A DNA stretch of 11,256 bases from Pseudozyma flocculosa PF-1. Taxonomy: Eukaryota; Basidiomycota; Ustilaginomycetes; Ustilaginales; Ustilaginaceae. The stretch spans positions 31,556 through 42,811 of the forward strand of contig NW_006920891.1 in NCBI RefSeq assembly GCF_000417875.1, written 5' to 3'. Shown piece by piece: positions 1 through 8,363 of this stretch; the stretch's first letter is position 1; each line of letters begins with the position of its first letter. The notes under the pieces were generated by a model. That model did no database searches. It saw only the letters and a program-made list of their open reading frames with translations, and had not been told where the DNA came from. The translations under genes were made by a program, and so were the position numbers.

Positions 1-25
1 GCATACATTATACGAAGTTATACGA
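1..25 (+). other. Residual 454 paired-end linker (half loxP), non-genomic
   Basis: The window opens with the 8-bp loxP spacer GCATACAT, then one complete 13-bp Cre-binding arm TATACGAAGTTAT, then ACGA. The left arm is absent. Spacer, arm and trailing ACGA together match, from memory, the 3' half of the 454 Titanium paired-end circularisation linker, which is a loxP site with short flanks. The A/T-rich stretch stands out against the GC-rich DNA after it. The frame of the downstream helicase happens to stay open through it, so an automatic gene model could wrongly include about eight linker-encoded residues. It is not a fungal recombination site. Confidence 0.9.
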
Positions 26-1192
26 GACACGCCGACGTCGCGCGCGTCGACACCCGCCCGGCGCTCGACGCGGCGGGCGGCGCGGGCGGCCAAGGGCGGC
101 TACGGCTACAACGACGCCGAGGACGACGGCGCCTACTTTAACCGGCTCGAGGTCGAGTCGCGGCGCGCCCCGCGGCCGCTGTCGCCAGCCGCGGCCGAGC
201 GGCAGGGCAAGCTGTACGCCATCAAGGAGGCGCAGAAGTCGATCAACAACATGCACCTCGAGAACATGGTGATGCAGGCGCGCAAGGTGTGCAACCACCC
301 GTTCCTCTTTGACTGGCCCATCGACCCGGACACGGGCAGCTTTGTCGTCAACAAGAACCTGATCAACGCGAGCGGCAAGATGCTGATGCTCAACCGGCTG
401 CTCGACGAGCTCTTTGCGCGGGGCCACAAGGTGCTCATCTTTAGCCAGTTTACGACGATGCTCGACATTATCGAGGACTGGGCCAACGAATACAAGGAGC
501 TGCGGACGTGCCGGATCGACGGCTCGACGTCGCAGGTGGACCGGCGCGAGCAGATGCGCAGCTTCAACGAGGACACGGGCCCGGACGCGTGCAACCTCTT
601 TTTGCTGAGCACGCGCGCCGGCGGGCTGGGCATCAACCTGGTCGCGGCCGACACGGTGATTTTCTTTGACTCGGACTGGAACCCGCAGATGGACCTGCAG
701 GCGCAGGACCGGGTGCACCGCATCGGGCAGACGAAGCCGTGCCTCATCTTCCGGCTGGTGAGCGCCAATACGGTCGAGCAGCGCATCCTGAAGCGGGCGG
801 GCAACAAGCGCAAGCTCGAGGCGCTCGTCATCCAGCAGGGCAAATTTCGACTTCCCGCCGGCTACAATGCCGGTGGGGCTGGGGGTGTCAAGAGGAAAAA
901 GGAAGACGAGATGGCAGAGATGGCGTCCAACCTGCTCAAGCTCGAGGGCGAACAGGTGCAGCTGGCCGGCGAAGACGACGAGATCATCAGCCAGGCTAAC
1001 CTCGAAAAACTCCTCGATCGCAGTCCTGCCGCCTACGAGCGCCGTACCGGCTGGGTCACGAGCCGATCCGGCGGCGAGGGCGACGAGGCGGGTGGCCAGG
1101 CCGCCTTCGAGGTCACCGAGACCGTCGTCGATGAGGCCAACGAGGAGATCGCCAAGCTCCTCGCGGGTGGTGGCGGCAGTGGTGGCGATTGA
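26..1192 (+). CDS. IRC5: SNF2-family chromatin remodeling ATPase, Lsh/DDM1/Irc5 subfamily (5'-truncated, C-terminal half)
   Basis: This is the C-terminal RecA-like lobe (HelC) of a nuclear SNF2 ATPase that remodels nucleosomes; Lsh/HELLS, plant DDM1 and yeast Irc5 act in heterochromatin, DNA methylation and recombination control. About 388 residues are visible, and the frame is already open at base 26, so the ATP-binding lobe (Walker A, DEAH-type box) lies beyond the edge. Visible signatures: VMQARKVCNHPFLF (from about 275), motif IV KVLIFSQFTTMLDII (from 428), motif V STRAGGLGINL (608-640) and motif VI QAQDRVHRIGQ (698-730). The stretch after motif VI, SANTVEQRILKRAGNKRKLE, is what points to Lsh/Irc5 rather than ISWI or CHD. 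The tail carries LLDRSPAAYERRTGW, an acidic stretch and a Gly-rich end before TGA at 1190. No intron is seen. The ATG at 251 is internal, not the true start. It converges on the PLP-enzyme gene 207 bp downstream. Confidence 0.93.
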   Translation, partial: DTPTSRASTPARRSTRRAARAAKGGYGYNDAEDDGAYFNRLEVESRRAPRPLSPAAAERQGKLYAIKEAQKSINNMHLENMVMQARKVCNHPFLFDWPIDPDTGSFVVNKNLINASGKMLMLNRLLDELFARGHKVLIFSQFTTMLDIIEDWANEYKELRTCRIDGSTSQVDRREQMRSFNEDTGPDACNLFLLSTRAGGLGINLVAADTVIFFDSDWNPQMDLQAQDRVHRIGQTKPCLIFRLVSANTVEQRILKRAGNKRKLEALVIQQGKFRLPAGYNAGGAGGVKRKKEDEMAEMASNLLKLEGEQVQLAGEDDEIISQANLEKLLDRSPAAYERRTGWVTSRSGGEGDEAGGQAAFEVTETVVDEANEEIAKLLAGGGGSGGD

Positions 1193-1399
1193 TGACGCGG
1201 CGGCGGCAGGGCGCTACGGGCGTGGCACGACGGGCTGCTGTCGATTGGCCCCACGGGCGGGCGGACGGTGTCTATCTAGCGAAAAAAGGGGGGCGAGACG
1301 GGTTGCCCCCCCACGGTCTCCGTAGACGAATTCCAACTCATCTATTACCCTCCTCTGCCTTGCCTCCGGTCTCTCCAACACTGCTGGCCGTCTGCGACG
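1193..1399. other. Convergent 3' intergenic region
   Basis: This 207-bp spacer lies between the stop codons of the remodeler (+) and the PLP enzyme (-). It must hold both 3' UTRs and both polyadenylation sites. It contains an A run followed by a G run near 1280-1291 and a pyrimidine-rich stretch at 1340-1375, but no clear AATAAA hexamer, as is common in fungi. I see no gene in it. Confidence 0.7.
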
Positions 1400-3198
1400 T
1401 TACGCCGCCTTGGCCTCAACGCTCTGCTGATCGTCGACGACGCCGTTCGCCTCTGTCTTGGTCTTGGAAGACGACGGCTCAGCGGCGAGGAGCGACCAGC
1501 CGAGGTGCTGCACCGTGTCGAGAATAGCATCGGCGAGCCAGTCAAAGTCGCTCTCCTCGAGCCAGACCTGCGCGCTGACGCGGAACCAGATCGTGTCGGC
1601 GTGGACGTAGAAGGGCACGAAAGTCGGGTACCGATCCGCCAGCGCCGTCTGGAAGCGGCTCGCGACGAAGGCGAGCGAGGGCATCGCCTCCGCCTCCGCC
1701 TCCGCGCTGCGCAGGCTGTCGAGGTCGAGGGGGAGGCTGACGTTGACCATGGAAGACGTGAGGATGCGGTTGGGCGCGAGGTCCATGACGGTGCTGCCGT
1801 GTCCCAGGCGGCGCGACAGGATCTCGCCGCCGCGCTGGGCTAGACGCGTCGTGTAGCCCATGATGCGGTCTTCGCCGCCCAGCCAGCGTCGAAATTCGAG
1901 CGCGGCGGGGATGCAGAGGAAGTTGGACTGGTCCTGCGTCCCGTTGCTCTCCCACACCGCCACGTAGTTGGACGGCGCGTCGGTCGGGATCAAGGAGGGC
2001 CCCTTGGCAGGGGCGTCGGTCGGCGAGACGTAGTAGTGCGATGTGGGCATGCCCGGTACCAGGTGTTGGTTCCTGCACGCCGGCACGAGCGGAGAAAGAG
2101 TGGAGCGCGAAAGGGAGCGCAGTCGGCATGTCAGATGTCGAAGTGGGTGGGACGGGCGCGAGGAGGGGAGGAGCGGCCAGACTCACCGCTTGGGCGTGTA
2201 CAGGAACGCGCAGCCTCGGTGGGCGCTGAGCCATTTCTGCGAGAGGGTCCGAAAGGGGCGGAAGGGCGAAGGGTCGGAAGGAGAGGAGGCTGTCAGACGA
2301 CGGCGACGACGGACTGAGAGAGACGCTGCAACGCCATGGACCAGGAACGACCACGCACATGGCAGTTTGACACAAAAAAGTCCGGGTCGGCGTCGCGCAG
2401 GTTGAGCGGGATCTGACCGACGGCGTGGGCGCCGTCGACGAGCGAGAGGACGTCGTGCTCCCTGAGCAGCTGGACTGTCTGCTGCCACGGCACGACGACG
2501 CCGGGCAGCGACGAGATGGTATCGAGGATGGCGACGCGGACGCGCACGCCGTCGCGCTTGGCCTGGTCGAGGGTCTCCCTGGTTCGCTGCAGGAAGTCGT
2601 CGTGGGCGATGGGGTAGGTGACGGGCACCTTTACGACGCTGAGCTGGAGCGAGGGGTGCGAGTCGACAATGTACTGCGCCGTGCGTCCGCAGGCGCCGTA
2701 GACGGTGTCGTAGACCAGGATGGCCTCGCGCTTGGTGGCCGACCAGGTGCCCGCCATGCCGCGCAGGATGGCATTGACGCCCGTGGTGGCGTTGGTGAGG
2801 AGGACCAGGTCCTCGACGGGGCAGTTGACGAGCTGCGCCAGCTCCTTGCGAGAGCGCTCGAGCAGGGGCTTGAAGCCGGTGCGCATCCAGATGTCGGGGC
2901 GGCGCTCCGACTCGGCGAGGTAGTGCTTGTAGGCCTCGAGAACGTGGTTGGGGCAGGTGCCGAAGGAGCCGTTGTTCTGCAAGAGAGCGGCAAGACGGAC
3001 GGGGAAAGGGCCAGTTAGAACGCGGGCTTAAGGTGTCCTGGTCGACGACGACGGCGACGCTGCGGTGCTCACGAGGTTGACGTAGTCGTCGTCGAACGAG
3101 TAGAGCTTCTTGCAGGCGTGGCCAAAGGGGGGCGGCGTGGCTTTGGCCAGTTCGGCGCTGAGGCCATCGAGCTTTTCCTGGAGCGTGGTGGCGGCCAT
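1400..3198 (-). CDS. Class V aminotransferase-fold PLP enzyme, Egt2/isopenicillin-N-epimerase-like (4 exons)
   Basis: This is a pyridoxal-phosphate enzyme of fold type I (PF00266), 488 aa. Exons on the minus strand are 3198-3073, 2976-2359, 2236-2187 and 2072-1400. Introns of 96, 122 and 114 nt have GTGAGC, GTGCGT and GTGAGT donors, CAG acceptors and CTAAC or CTGAC branch sites. The ATG at 3198 sits in a good context (TCCGCCATGG); the upstream in-frame codon at 3297 is GTG and is not a start. Landmarks: NNGSFGTCPNHVLEAY (residues 43-58), NATTGVNAILRG (104-115), DTVYGACGRT (132-141, PLP-stacking Tyr135), DGAHAVG (223-229, Asp for the pyridine N) and SNCHKWL with Schiff-base Lys249. Then come KRNQHL, PTSHYYVSP, GGEDRIMGY and SAQVWLEESDFDW. 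Layout and length resemble, from memory, Neurospora Egt2 (about 470 aa), the C-S lyase of ergothioneine synthesis. The substrate cannot be read from sequence, and another fungal class V paralog is possible. The C-terminus is a low-complexity polar tail. Confidence 0.92.
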
Positions 3199-4331
3199 GG
3201 CGGAGTGCGAGGCCGAGGGCAGGGCAATCGAGCTTCTAGAGAATCGAGGACTGGGGAGCACGGCAGATGAGGGCGTCGAGGTAGGAGAAGAAGCCACCTT
3301 AAGTACGGATCGAAGGCCGCTGTCCTACGGCCGACCCGCGAGGACCACGACTGAACGTGGAGCACATGGCTGGACCCTGGCTGGCAAGACCGGCCAGATA
3401 CATAGAGGCTTGACTTGGGCACAGCCCAGATGCTCGCCTGCCTTGGGTCCAAGGCAGTCCGACCCGACCGACTGGACCGGCCGATCCGAAGCAGGCAGGG
3501 CTGCCACGGCGTGATGGCCTGGCCTGGCCCGACCTGGCTGAGCATGCTTCGGGAGCGGAGTCGAGCCGACAGGCAGGTGGAGGAGCCGAGGAGCTGGCTG
3601 CCGGCGGGCCCGCTATGTGACTCCAATTCCCGCTGGAACGGAATTCGCCAGAGCGGCCCGCGAAATTGGCCGTTGACCTGGCCGCCCTGCCTTGCCCAGC
3701 CCGCCCTGCCTTGCCCCGCATCGGACGCCCACCTCCGGCTGCCTCCTGTCTCGAGCTTGCTCGCTGTCGTCGTCGTCGTCGAGCGAGAGTAGTGACTCGC
3801 TGGCTCGCAGCCGTCCATCGATCATTATCCACCTCGCTGGTCCCTCTCTAGCCGCCTCTCGCATCGATACGAGGACAGCTGTCAAGTGGGGTGCGCCATA
3901 CCCACCTGCCAGCAAGCTACATTGGCCGATCCAGCCAAGTCCCCGTACTCGGGCCCTCCGATGCCCTGTCGAACGGGTTGAGGACAGGTACAAAGGCGGG
4001 CGCGAGTCACACCATCGCCTCATCGCCCTCCTCACCGCGCTTCTCTCTGAAGACTACACGAGTCACCGCGATACCGACCTTCTGCTCGCTGTTTGCCACC
4101 ATCGCAGCACCCCATCCGGCTGACGATATAGACAGCACAACGACCCACGCCGCGCCGCACGACAGCCTCGACTAACGACCTCGACCAACGACATCACCAC
4201 TGCCCTAGACCGACGTTTACCTCCTTCGTCGACGACTCTACGCTTCTTCTGCCCGGGTAGACCTCTCTCGGAACATCCGAGCCCACCCTCCGACCGCTGC
4301 CCAGCTGCTCTTTCTTCTTTGAATCATCGCC
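3199..4331. promoter_or_regulatory. Long divergent promoter region between PLP enzyme and MFS transporter
   Basis: This 1.13-kb region separates two divergently transcribed start codons, so it should hold both promoters and 5' UTRs. Open frames here are short, Ser/Arg/Pro-rich and without recognisable domains, so I see no gene. Visible structure: a 16-bp direct repeat at 3682-3697 and 3701-3716, a GTC-triplet run at about 3768-3781, a small hairpin at 3782-3801 (AGCGAG/CTCGCT with an 8-nt loop), an AT-containing GATATAGAC at about 4125, and a pyrimidine-rich leader (CTGCTCTTTCTTCTTT) ending just before the transporter ATG. It is far longer than the other divergent spacer in the window (293 bp). 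Confidence 0.6.
3682..3716. repeat. 16-bp direct repeat, two copies, in divergent promoter
   Basis: CCGCCCTGCCTTGCCC occurs exactly at 3682-3697 and again at 3701-3716, separated by three bases, so the period is 19 bp. It lies between the PLP-enzyme and transporter start codons. It could be a recent local duplication of pyrimidine-rich sequence or a tandem protein-binding site; the sequence does not decide. Confidence 0.75.
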
Positions 4332-6544
4332 ATGTCGGCCCGTTCCGATGAGCCAGGGCGGCTTTCGGCCCGAAGCCCGCTCAATGACGGCGCAGAGGAG
4401 CGTCAGCCGCTGCTGACGGCAGCGTCCTCGCCTTCAGCTGCTGCATCGCCCGCCGTCAACGCCGTCGGCGACGCCGAGAGGCAGGCCAGCCCGCGAAACA
4501 AGGCCATGTCGGCGAGGGCCGCGACGCCGTTGCCGTGGCGCAAGCTGTCGATCCTGATGGCCATGCGCCTGGCCGAGCCCATCAGCTTCACCGTCATCTT
4601 CCCCTTTGTCAACGCCATGGTCTACGAGATCGGCGCGACCCGCGACAAGGCAAAGGTCGGCTACTACGCCGGCCTCATCGAGAGCCTGTTTGCCTTTGCC
4701 CAGTGCTGCACCATCCTCTTCTGGGGCGGCCTCTCGGACCGCGTCGGCAGGAAGCCCGTCCTCCTCTCGGGCCTCGTCGGCGTCTCGTGCTCCATCATCC
4801 TCTTTGGCCTCTCGCGCACCTTTATCGCCGCCGTCTTCTCGCGCGCCCTCGCCGGCGCCATCAACGGCAACGTCGCCGTCGTCAAGAGCATGGTCGGCGA
4901 GCTCACCGACCAGACCAACCAGGCGAGGGCCTTTAGCCTCCTCCCCCTCGTATGGTCCATCGGCTGCTTCATCGGCCCCCTCCTCGGCGGTTACCTCTCC
5001 AAGCCCGCCCAGCAGTACCCCGCCGTCTTTGGGCCGGGCGCACCGCTGGAAATGGACGGGTTCTGGCAGACGTACCCCTACTTCCTCCCCTGCGCCGCCT
5101 CGGCCACCATCACGCTGCTCAGCATGCTGTTTGGCTCCGTGCTCCTCGAAGAGACGCTTCCCAGCAAGCTGCAGGCAAAGGAACAGCGGCGACGGGGGCA
5201 GCAGCAACAGCAGGCCGAGGTCAGGGCAGGTGGGCAGCGTCGCCCTTCTGCGACCGGCAGCACGGCTCACGTCCGAGCGGCATCCGCCGCGCCTTCAACC
5301 AACGACAGCCGTTATGGCGCCACCGCGACGCAGCCCAACCCCCTCGCTCAGGCCGCTGGCATGCGCCCCATCACGGTACGCCACAATCGCGGCCGTTCGA
5401 CGGCGCGCGTCCTCGCCCACGTCCAGAGCTGGGCCAGCGGCTTCACGCCCTCGGGCTCGCCAGCGGGGAGCCGCGACGCCAGCCGGGCCGTCAGCCGTTC
5501 CGCTTCACCGACCCGCCAGAGTCAGGTCGGTTGCGCCGCTCCGACAAGGGAGAGCGCTGCAGCTGACCGCTCAGCGAACCCCGAAGCGACTTCCGCCGAC
5601 GACGCGGACGATGCCGCCAAGCCGACGGGCATCCTCGGGCTGCTCTCTATCCGGCAGATCCAGAGCGTGCTGCTGTCGTACGCCTGCCTCTCGTTCATGG
5701 CCGTGGCGCTCGACGCGGTGCTGGTCCTGTACCTCTTTGAGCCCATTGAGCTGGGCGGGCTCGGCTTCGACACCGAGCACACGGGCATCCTGCTCAGCCT
5801 GACGGGGCTGGGCGGCATCATTGTCCAGCTCGTCCTCTTTCCGCCACTGCACCGCCGCATGGGGTCGCTCAAGCTGTACCAGGCTTCCATGTGGGCCTTT
5901 CCGCTCTCGGTCACGCTCCTCCCGCTCGCCAACGGCATCGCCCGAGTCGGTCTGGCGGCGTCGTCGTCGTCGCGGCTGAGCAGCACCGATGCGTTTCTGC
6001 TTTTCGAGGCCGAGGGCGGCGGTGGGAGGAGCAGCGACCTGCCGCCAAAGTACGTCGCGCTCGTTTGGACCGCCGTCGTCTTTGCCAACGCGCTCAAGGT
6101 CGTGGGTGGCATGGCGTTCAGCTCCAACATGATCCTCGTCAACGAGTGCTCGCGGCTCACCAAGGGCGCAGCGCTGGGTACGCTCAACGTGAGTGTGTCC
6201 GGTCATTGCCCTGCCCTGCCCTCCCCCTCCCACTGTGGTCCACTTCGACGACTGACCATCACCCTCTCTCTCTTCCCCTGGCCTCGACGACCCACGTACA
6301 GAGCCTGGCGCAGCTATCGGCGAGTCTGACGAGGGCAATAGGTCCGTATGTCGCCTCGACGCTGTTCGCCTTTAGCGTATCGCACAACCTCCTCGGCGGC
6401 CAGTTTGTCTGGCTCGTCCTCTTCGTCGCCGGTCTACTCGGCTCCCTCACCTGTCTCCTCATCCGCGACCTCGAAAAGGAGCGAGAGGACCAGCAGCAGC
6501 AGCAGCAGCGTCAGCTCCCCCAAGCAGCGGCGGTGGCTGAGTAG
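4332..6544 (+). CDS. Major facilitator superfamily transporter, YCR023C/ZIF1-like, putative vacuolar (2 exons)
   Basis: This is a 699-aa proton-coupled MFS carrier with about 12 membrane segments. Exons are 4332-6188 and 6302-6544; the 113-nt intron has donor GTGAGT, branch CTGAC (6252-6256) and acceptor TACAG. It splits the protein after GAALGTLN and resumes with SLAQLSASLTRAIGPY, as in relatives. The N-terminus (1-70) is hydrophilic and contains EERQPLL, an acidic dileucine motif. Membrane segments start near residue 72; PFVNAMVYEIG and VGYYAGLIESLFAFAQ precede MFS motif A, WGGLSDRVGRKP (131-142). GNVAVVKSMVGELTD and GPLLGGYL follow. The TM6-TM7 loop is unusually long (about 275-433), with a Gln run, many Ser/Arg and an acidic DDADDA. 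The C-terminus ends in six Gln codons. Plant ZIF1 and yeast YCR023C, the family I recognise, sit in vacuolar membranes; ZIF1 exports nicotianamine or zinc chelates. The substrate here is unknown. Confidence 0.92.
6491..6508 (+). repeat. (CAG)6 microsatellite encoding poly-Gln
   Basis: Six consecutive CAG codons encode Gln6 in the cytosolic C-terminal tail of the transporter, followed by more Gln/Ala-rich residues up to the stop. The tract is in frame and likely length-polymorphic. It lies outside the membrane domain, so small changes should be tolerated. Confidence 0.9.
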
Positions 6545-6845
6545 GCTTCAAGTGCCGCTGAGGGCGCCTGGCCTCATTTTGCTCCTGCTAGTTTTGTAGT
6601 TGATAGATGCTCGTACCTCGTCCATTTGTAGATGTCACTGCAATTGTCGCAACCCCCAGTGAAGCGATGATGTGAAGGAATGTGGATGGTGGTAAGGTCG
6701 GTGTAGCGCGTGAGCCCCGCCATGTTGAGAGGAGCAAACGGGGGCCATGCAGAGGGTTCAAGAGGGCCGCGACTGATGCAGGCATGCTGCTGCACTGCCC
6801 CAAATTGGTCTGTTGCAAAGTGATACTGAAAGAGGCTCTGTCTGG
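6545..6845. other. Convergent 3' intergenic region
   Basis: This 301-bp spacer lies between the stop codons of the transporter (+) and SHQ1 (-). It is visibly richer in A/T than the flanking genes, fitting 3' UTRs. A T-rich stretch around 6585-6605 could serve the transporter's polyadenylation. Short minus-strand frames here have no domain features. I see no tRNA or other RNA gene. Confidence 0.65.
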
Positions 6846-8363
6846 CTAGACAAAGCCACCCTCGCCCTGCTCGACAGCGAGCCTAGCGGCCTGTTCCGAC
6901 ACCTCGATATCCCACGTCTCGCCGCCGACCAGCCGCTTATCGAGGCAACCACCCGCGACGTGGCTCTGCACCTCGTCCGCCAGCGCGCTCAGTGCGGCGT
7001 CGGCGGCTTGGTCAGAGAGCTGCCCGAGGCGCTGCGACAGGGGACGTACCCATACCTCGTCTAGGCGGGCCAGGACGGCGGTTCCGACCGGGTCGGACTG
7101 GAAGAGGTCCGATATCGAGGCCAGTACGGGTAGGACGTGCGCCTTGCCGCCTCGAAGCAGCGCGACCACGTTGGAGAGGACGGATAGGGAGAGGTGCCAG
7201 TGTCGGTACAGCGGCACGACGAGCGCCCGCCGCATCGTCGCCCGCAGGGTAGCTAGAAGACGACGTTGCGGCATCGTCGCTCCTATCCCCCCCCTTGTCC
7301 CGGACGTCGGTTCGAGCGGCAGCGAGGCGGAGCAGAGGGTGCGCGACAGCTTGGCAATGGTCCAGCTCGACTCAACCGTCGTCTCGCCGTAGTTGGCCTG
7401 CATCTCGTAGAGGTAGCCAAACAAAAGCTGGACCAGCACCGACGCCGTCTCGTCGTCCAGGCTGCCCGTCGTTGTCGTCGAGGGGATGGCAGCAGCGTCG
7501 GCGGCGGCGAGTGCGGCGGCAGCGACGATGGGCGGCCGGAAAGAGACGAGGGCGGCCATCTCTCCGTCAAAGTCGAGGTAGTTGTCGAGGTAGATGCCCT
7601 CGTCCCACTGCTGCTCTTCGTACGCCTCGGCCTGGAGCGCACGGTCGGATGGCGGGACGGAGGCCGGGTCCGAGACCTCGAGGATGTTGCGCACGTCTGC
7701 CTCGCCGCCCGGCACGAGGGGACCGGTGAAGGCGGACCGGAAGCCGTAGCCGTGGCCGTGCGCTTGACTGGACGCCGGGTGCGATGAGGATGGAGCTGCG
7801 GCCGTCGAGGGCAGAGGCTTGGATGAGGCGGGTGCGTCGAGGTCGACCAGGCCGGCACTCGTCATGCCCCGCTGTAGCAGCCGGTGGACGTCGCGGTCGC
7901 TGTCGTTGTCGTGATCGCGGTCGGCCGCTGTCCCGGACGCTATTGGCTGCCCCTGCGCCTGATCATCGGGGGCAAAGAGGCCCTGCTTGGCCTCCATGTC
8001 CCTCTGCATGGCTCCGACCTCGTCGTCGGGCATGAGCTGGGGCTGGAGCGCCTCGAGGCCGTCCCACAACCCGGCGGAACCCTTGAGCAGGTGGACGGTG
8101 TACACGGCCGAGGCGCCATCGTCGGAGAGCGCCGGTGCGACGTCGTTTGTGGCGGGTGCGACGAGGGGTGCGGGAAAGACGAGCGGGAGGTAGTAGGATG
8201 CGCAGTGGAAGGCAAAGATGCGCGACGAGACGGCCGTCTTGGCCGCGGGGGGCGCGGCATGCGGCGAGGTGGCGGCGGCGGCCGAGGCAGGGAGGGTGAT
8301 TGTGATGTCGAGCGAGGTGGGTGTCTGGGCTATGCTGTACGAGGGCACGAGGAAGCCGTCCAT
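6846..8363 (-). CDS. SHQ1: Shq1, H/ACA snoRNP assembly chaperone
   Basis: Shq1 holds Cbf5/dyskerin by mimicking RNA before H/ACA snoRNP assembly, supporting rRNA pseudouridylation. The protein is 505 aa in one uninterrupted exon. Residues 1-115 form the CS (Hsp20-like) domain: VPSYSIAQTPTSLDITITLP matches the start of known Shq1, and AFHCASYYLPLVFP and GLWDGLEALQPQLMP close it. A disordered linker (about 116-200) contains a D/H/R-rich patch and Ser/Pro. GYGFRSAFTGPL and LEVSDPASVPPSDR (206-241) match the conserved linker-to-Shq1-domain boundary. The helical Shq1 domain follows: YLYEMQANYGETTVESSWTI (318-337), VPLYRHWHLSLSVL (384-396), GGKAHVLPVL and DLFQSDPVG. Alanine-rich (281-292) and Gly-rich (356-361, an in-frame 8-G run) inserts look lineage-specific. 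The ATG at 8363 gives the N-terminus expected of the family. The gene is divergent from the HNH gene, with 293 bp shared. Confidence 0.93.
   Translation of the reverse strand: MDGFLVPSYSIAQTPTSLDITITLPASAAAATSPHAAPPAAKTAVSSRIFAFHCASYYLPLVFPAPLVAPATNDVAPALSDDGASAVYTVHLLKGSAGLWDGLEALQPQLMPDDEVGAMQRDMEAKQGLFAPDDQAQGQPIASGTAADRDHDNDSDRDVHRLLQRGMTSAGLVDLDAPASSKPLPSTAAAPSSSHPASSQAHGHGYGFRSAFTGPLVPGGEADVRNILEVSDPASVPPSDRALQAEAYEEQQWDEGIYLDNYLDFDGEMAALVSFRPPIVAAAALAAADAAAIPSTTTTGSLDDETASVLVQLLFGYLYEMQANYGETTVESSWTIAKLSRTLCSASLPLEPTSGTRGGIGATMPQRRLLATLRATMRRALVVPLYRHWHLSLSVLSNVVALLRGGKAHVLPVLASISDLFQSDPVGTAVLARLDEVWVRPLSQRLGQLSDQAADAALSALADEVQSHVAGGCLDKRLVGGETWDIEVSEQAARLAVEQGEGGFV

Noticed and set aside
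1..21. A functional loxP or natural recombination site
   Set aside because: Only one arm and the spacer are present, and the flanking bases match a sequencing linker rather than phage P1 or fungal DNA.
2425..3018. Plus-strand frame of 197 codons
   Set aside because: It is antisense to exon 2 of the PLP enzyme, whose conserved motifs (NNGSFGT, DGAHAVG, SNCH) fix the minus strand as coding.
3198..3297. Upstream N-terminal extension of the PLP enzyme from 3297
   Set aside because: The codon at 3297 is GTG, not ATG. The ATG at 3198 has the better context and gives the usual family length.
3782..3801. Six-bp stem hairpin as a terminator or operator
   Set aside because: It has a short stem with an 8-nt loop in a eukaryotic promoter region; chance occurrence in GC-rich triplet sequence is likely.
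3299..3832. Several overlapping frames of 60-250 codons on both strands
   Set aside because: All are Ser/Arg/Pro/Trp-rich without motifs, lie in the divergent promoter, and show no splice-linked continuation.
4434..5270. Minus-strand frame of 278 codons
   Set aside because: It is the complement of the transporter's membrane domain and reads as Asp/Glu/Gly/Ala-rich shadow sequence with no domain.
6545..6845. A tRNA-like GGTTCAAGAGG segment at about 6757
   Set aside because: No matching acceptor, D or anticodon stems could be found around it.
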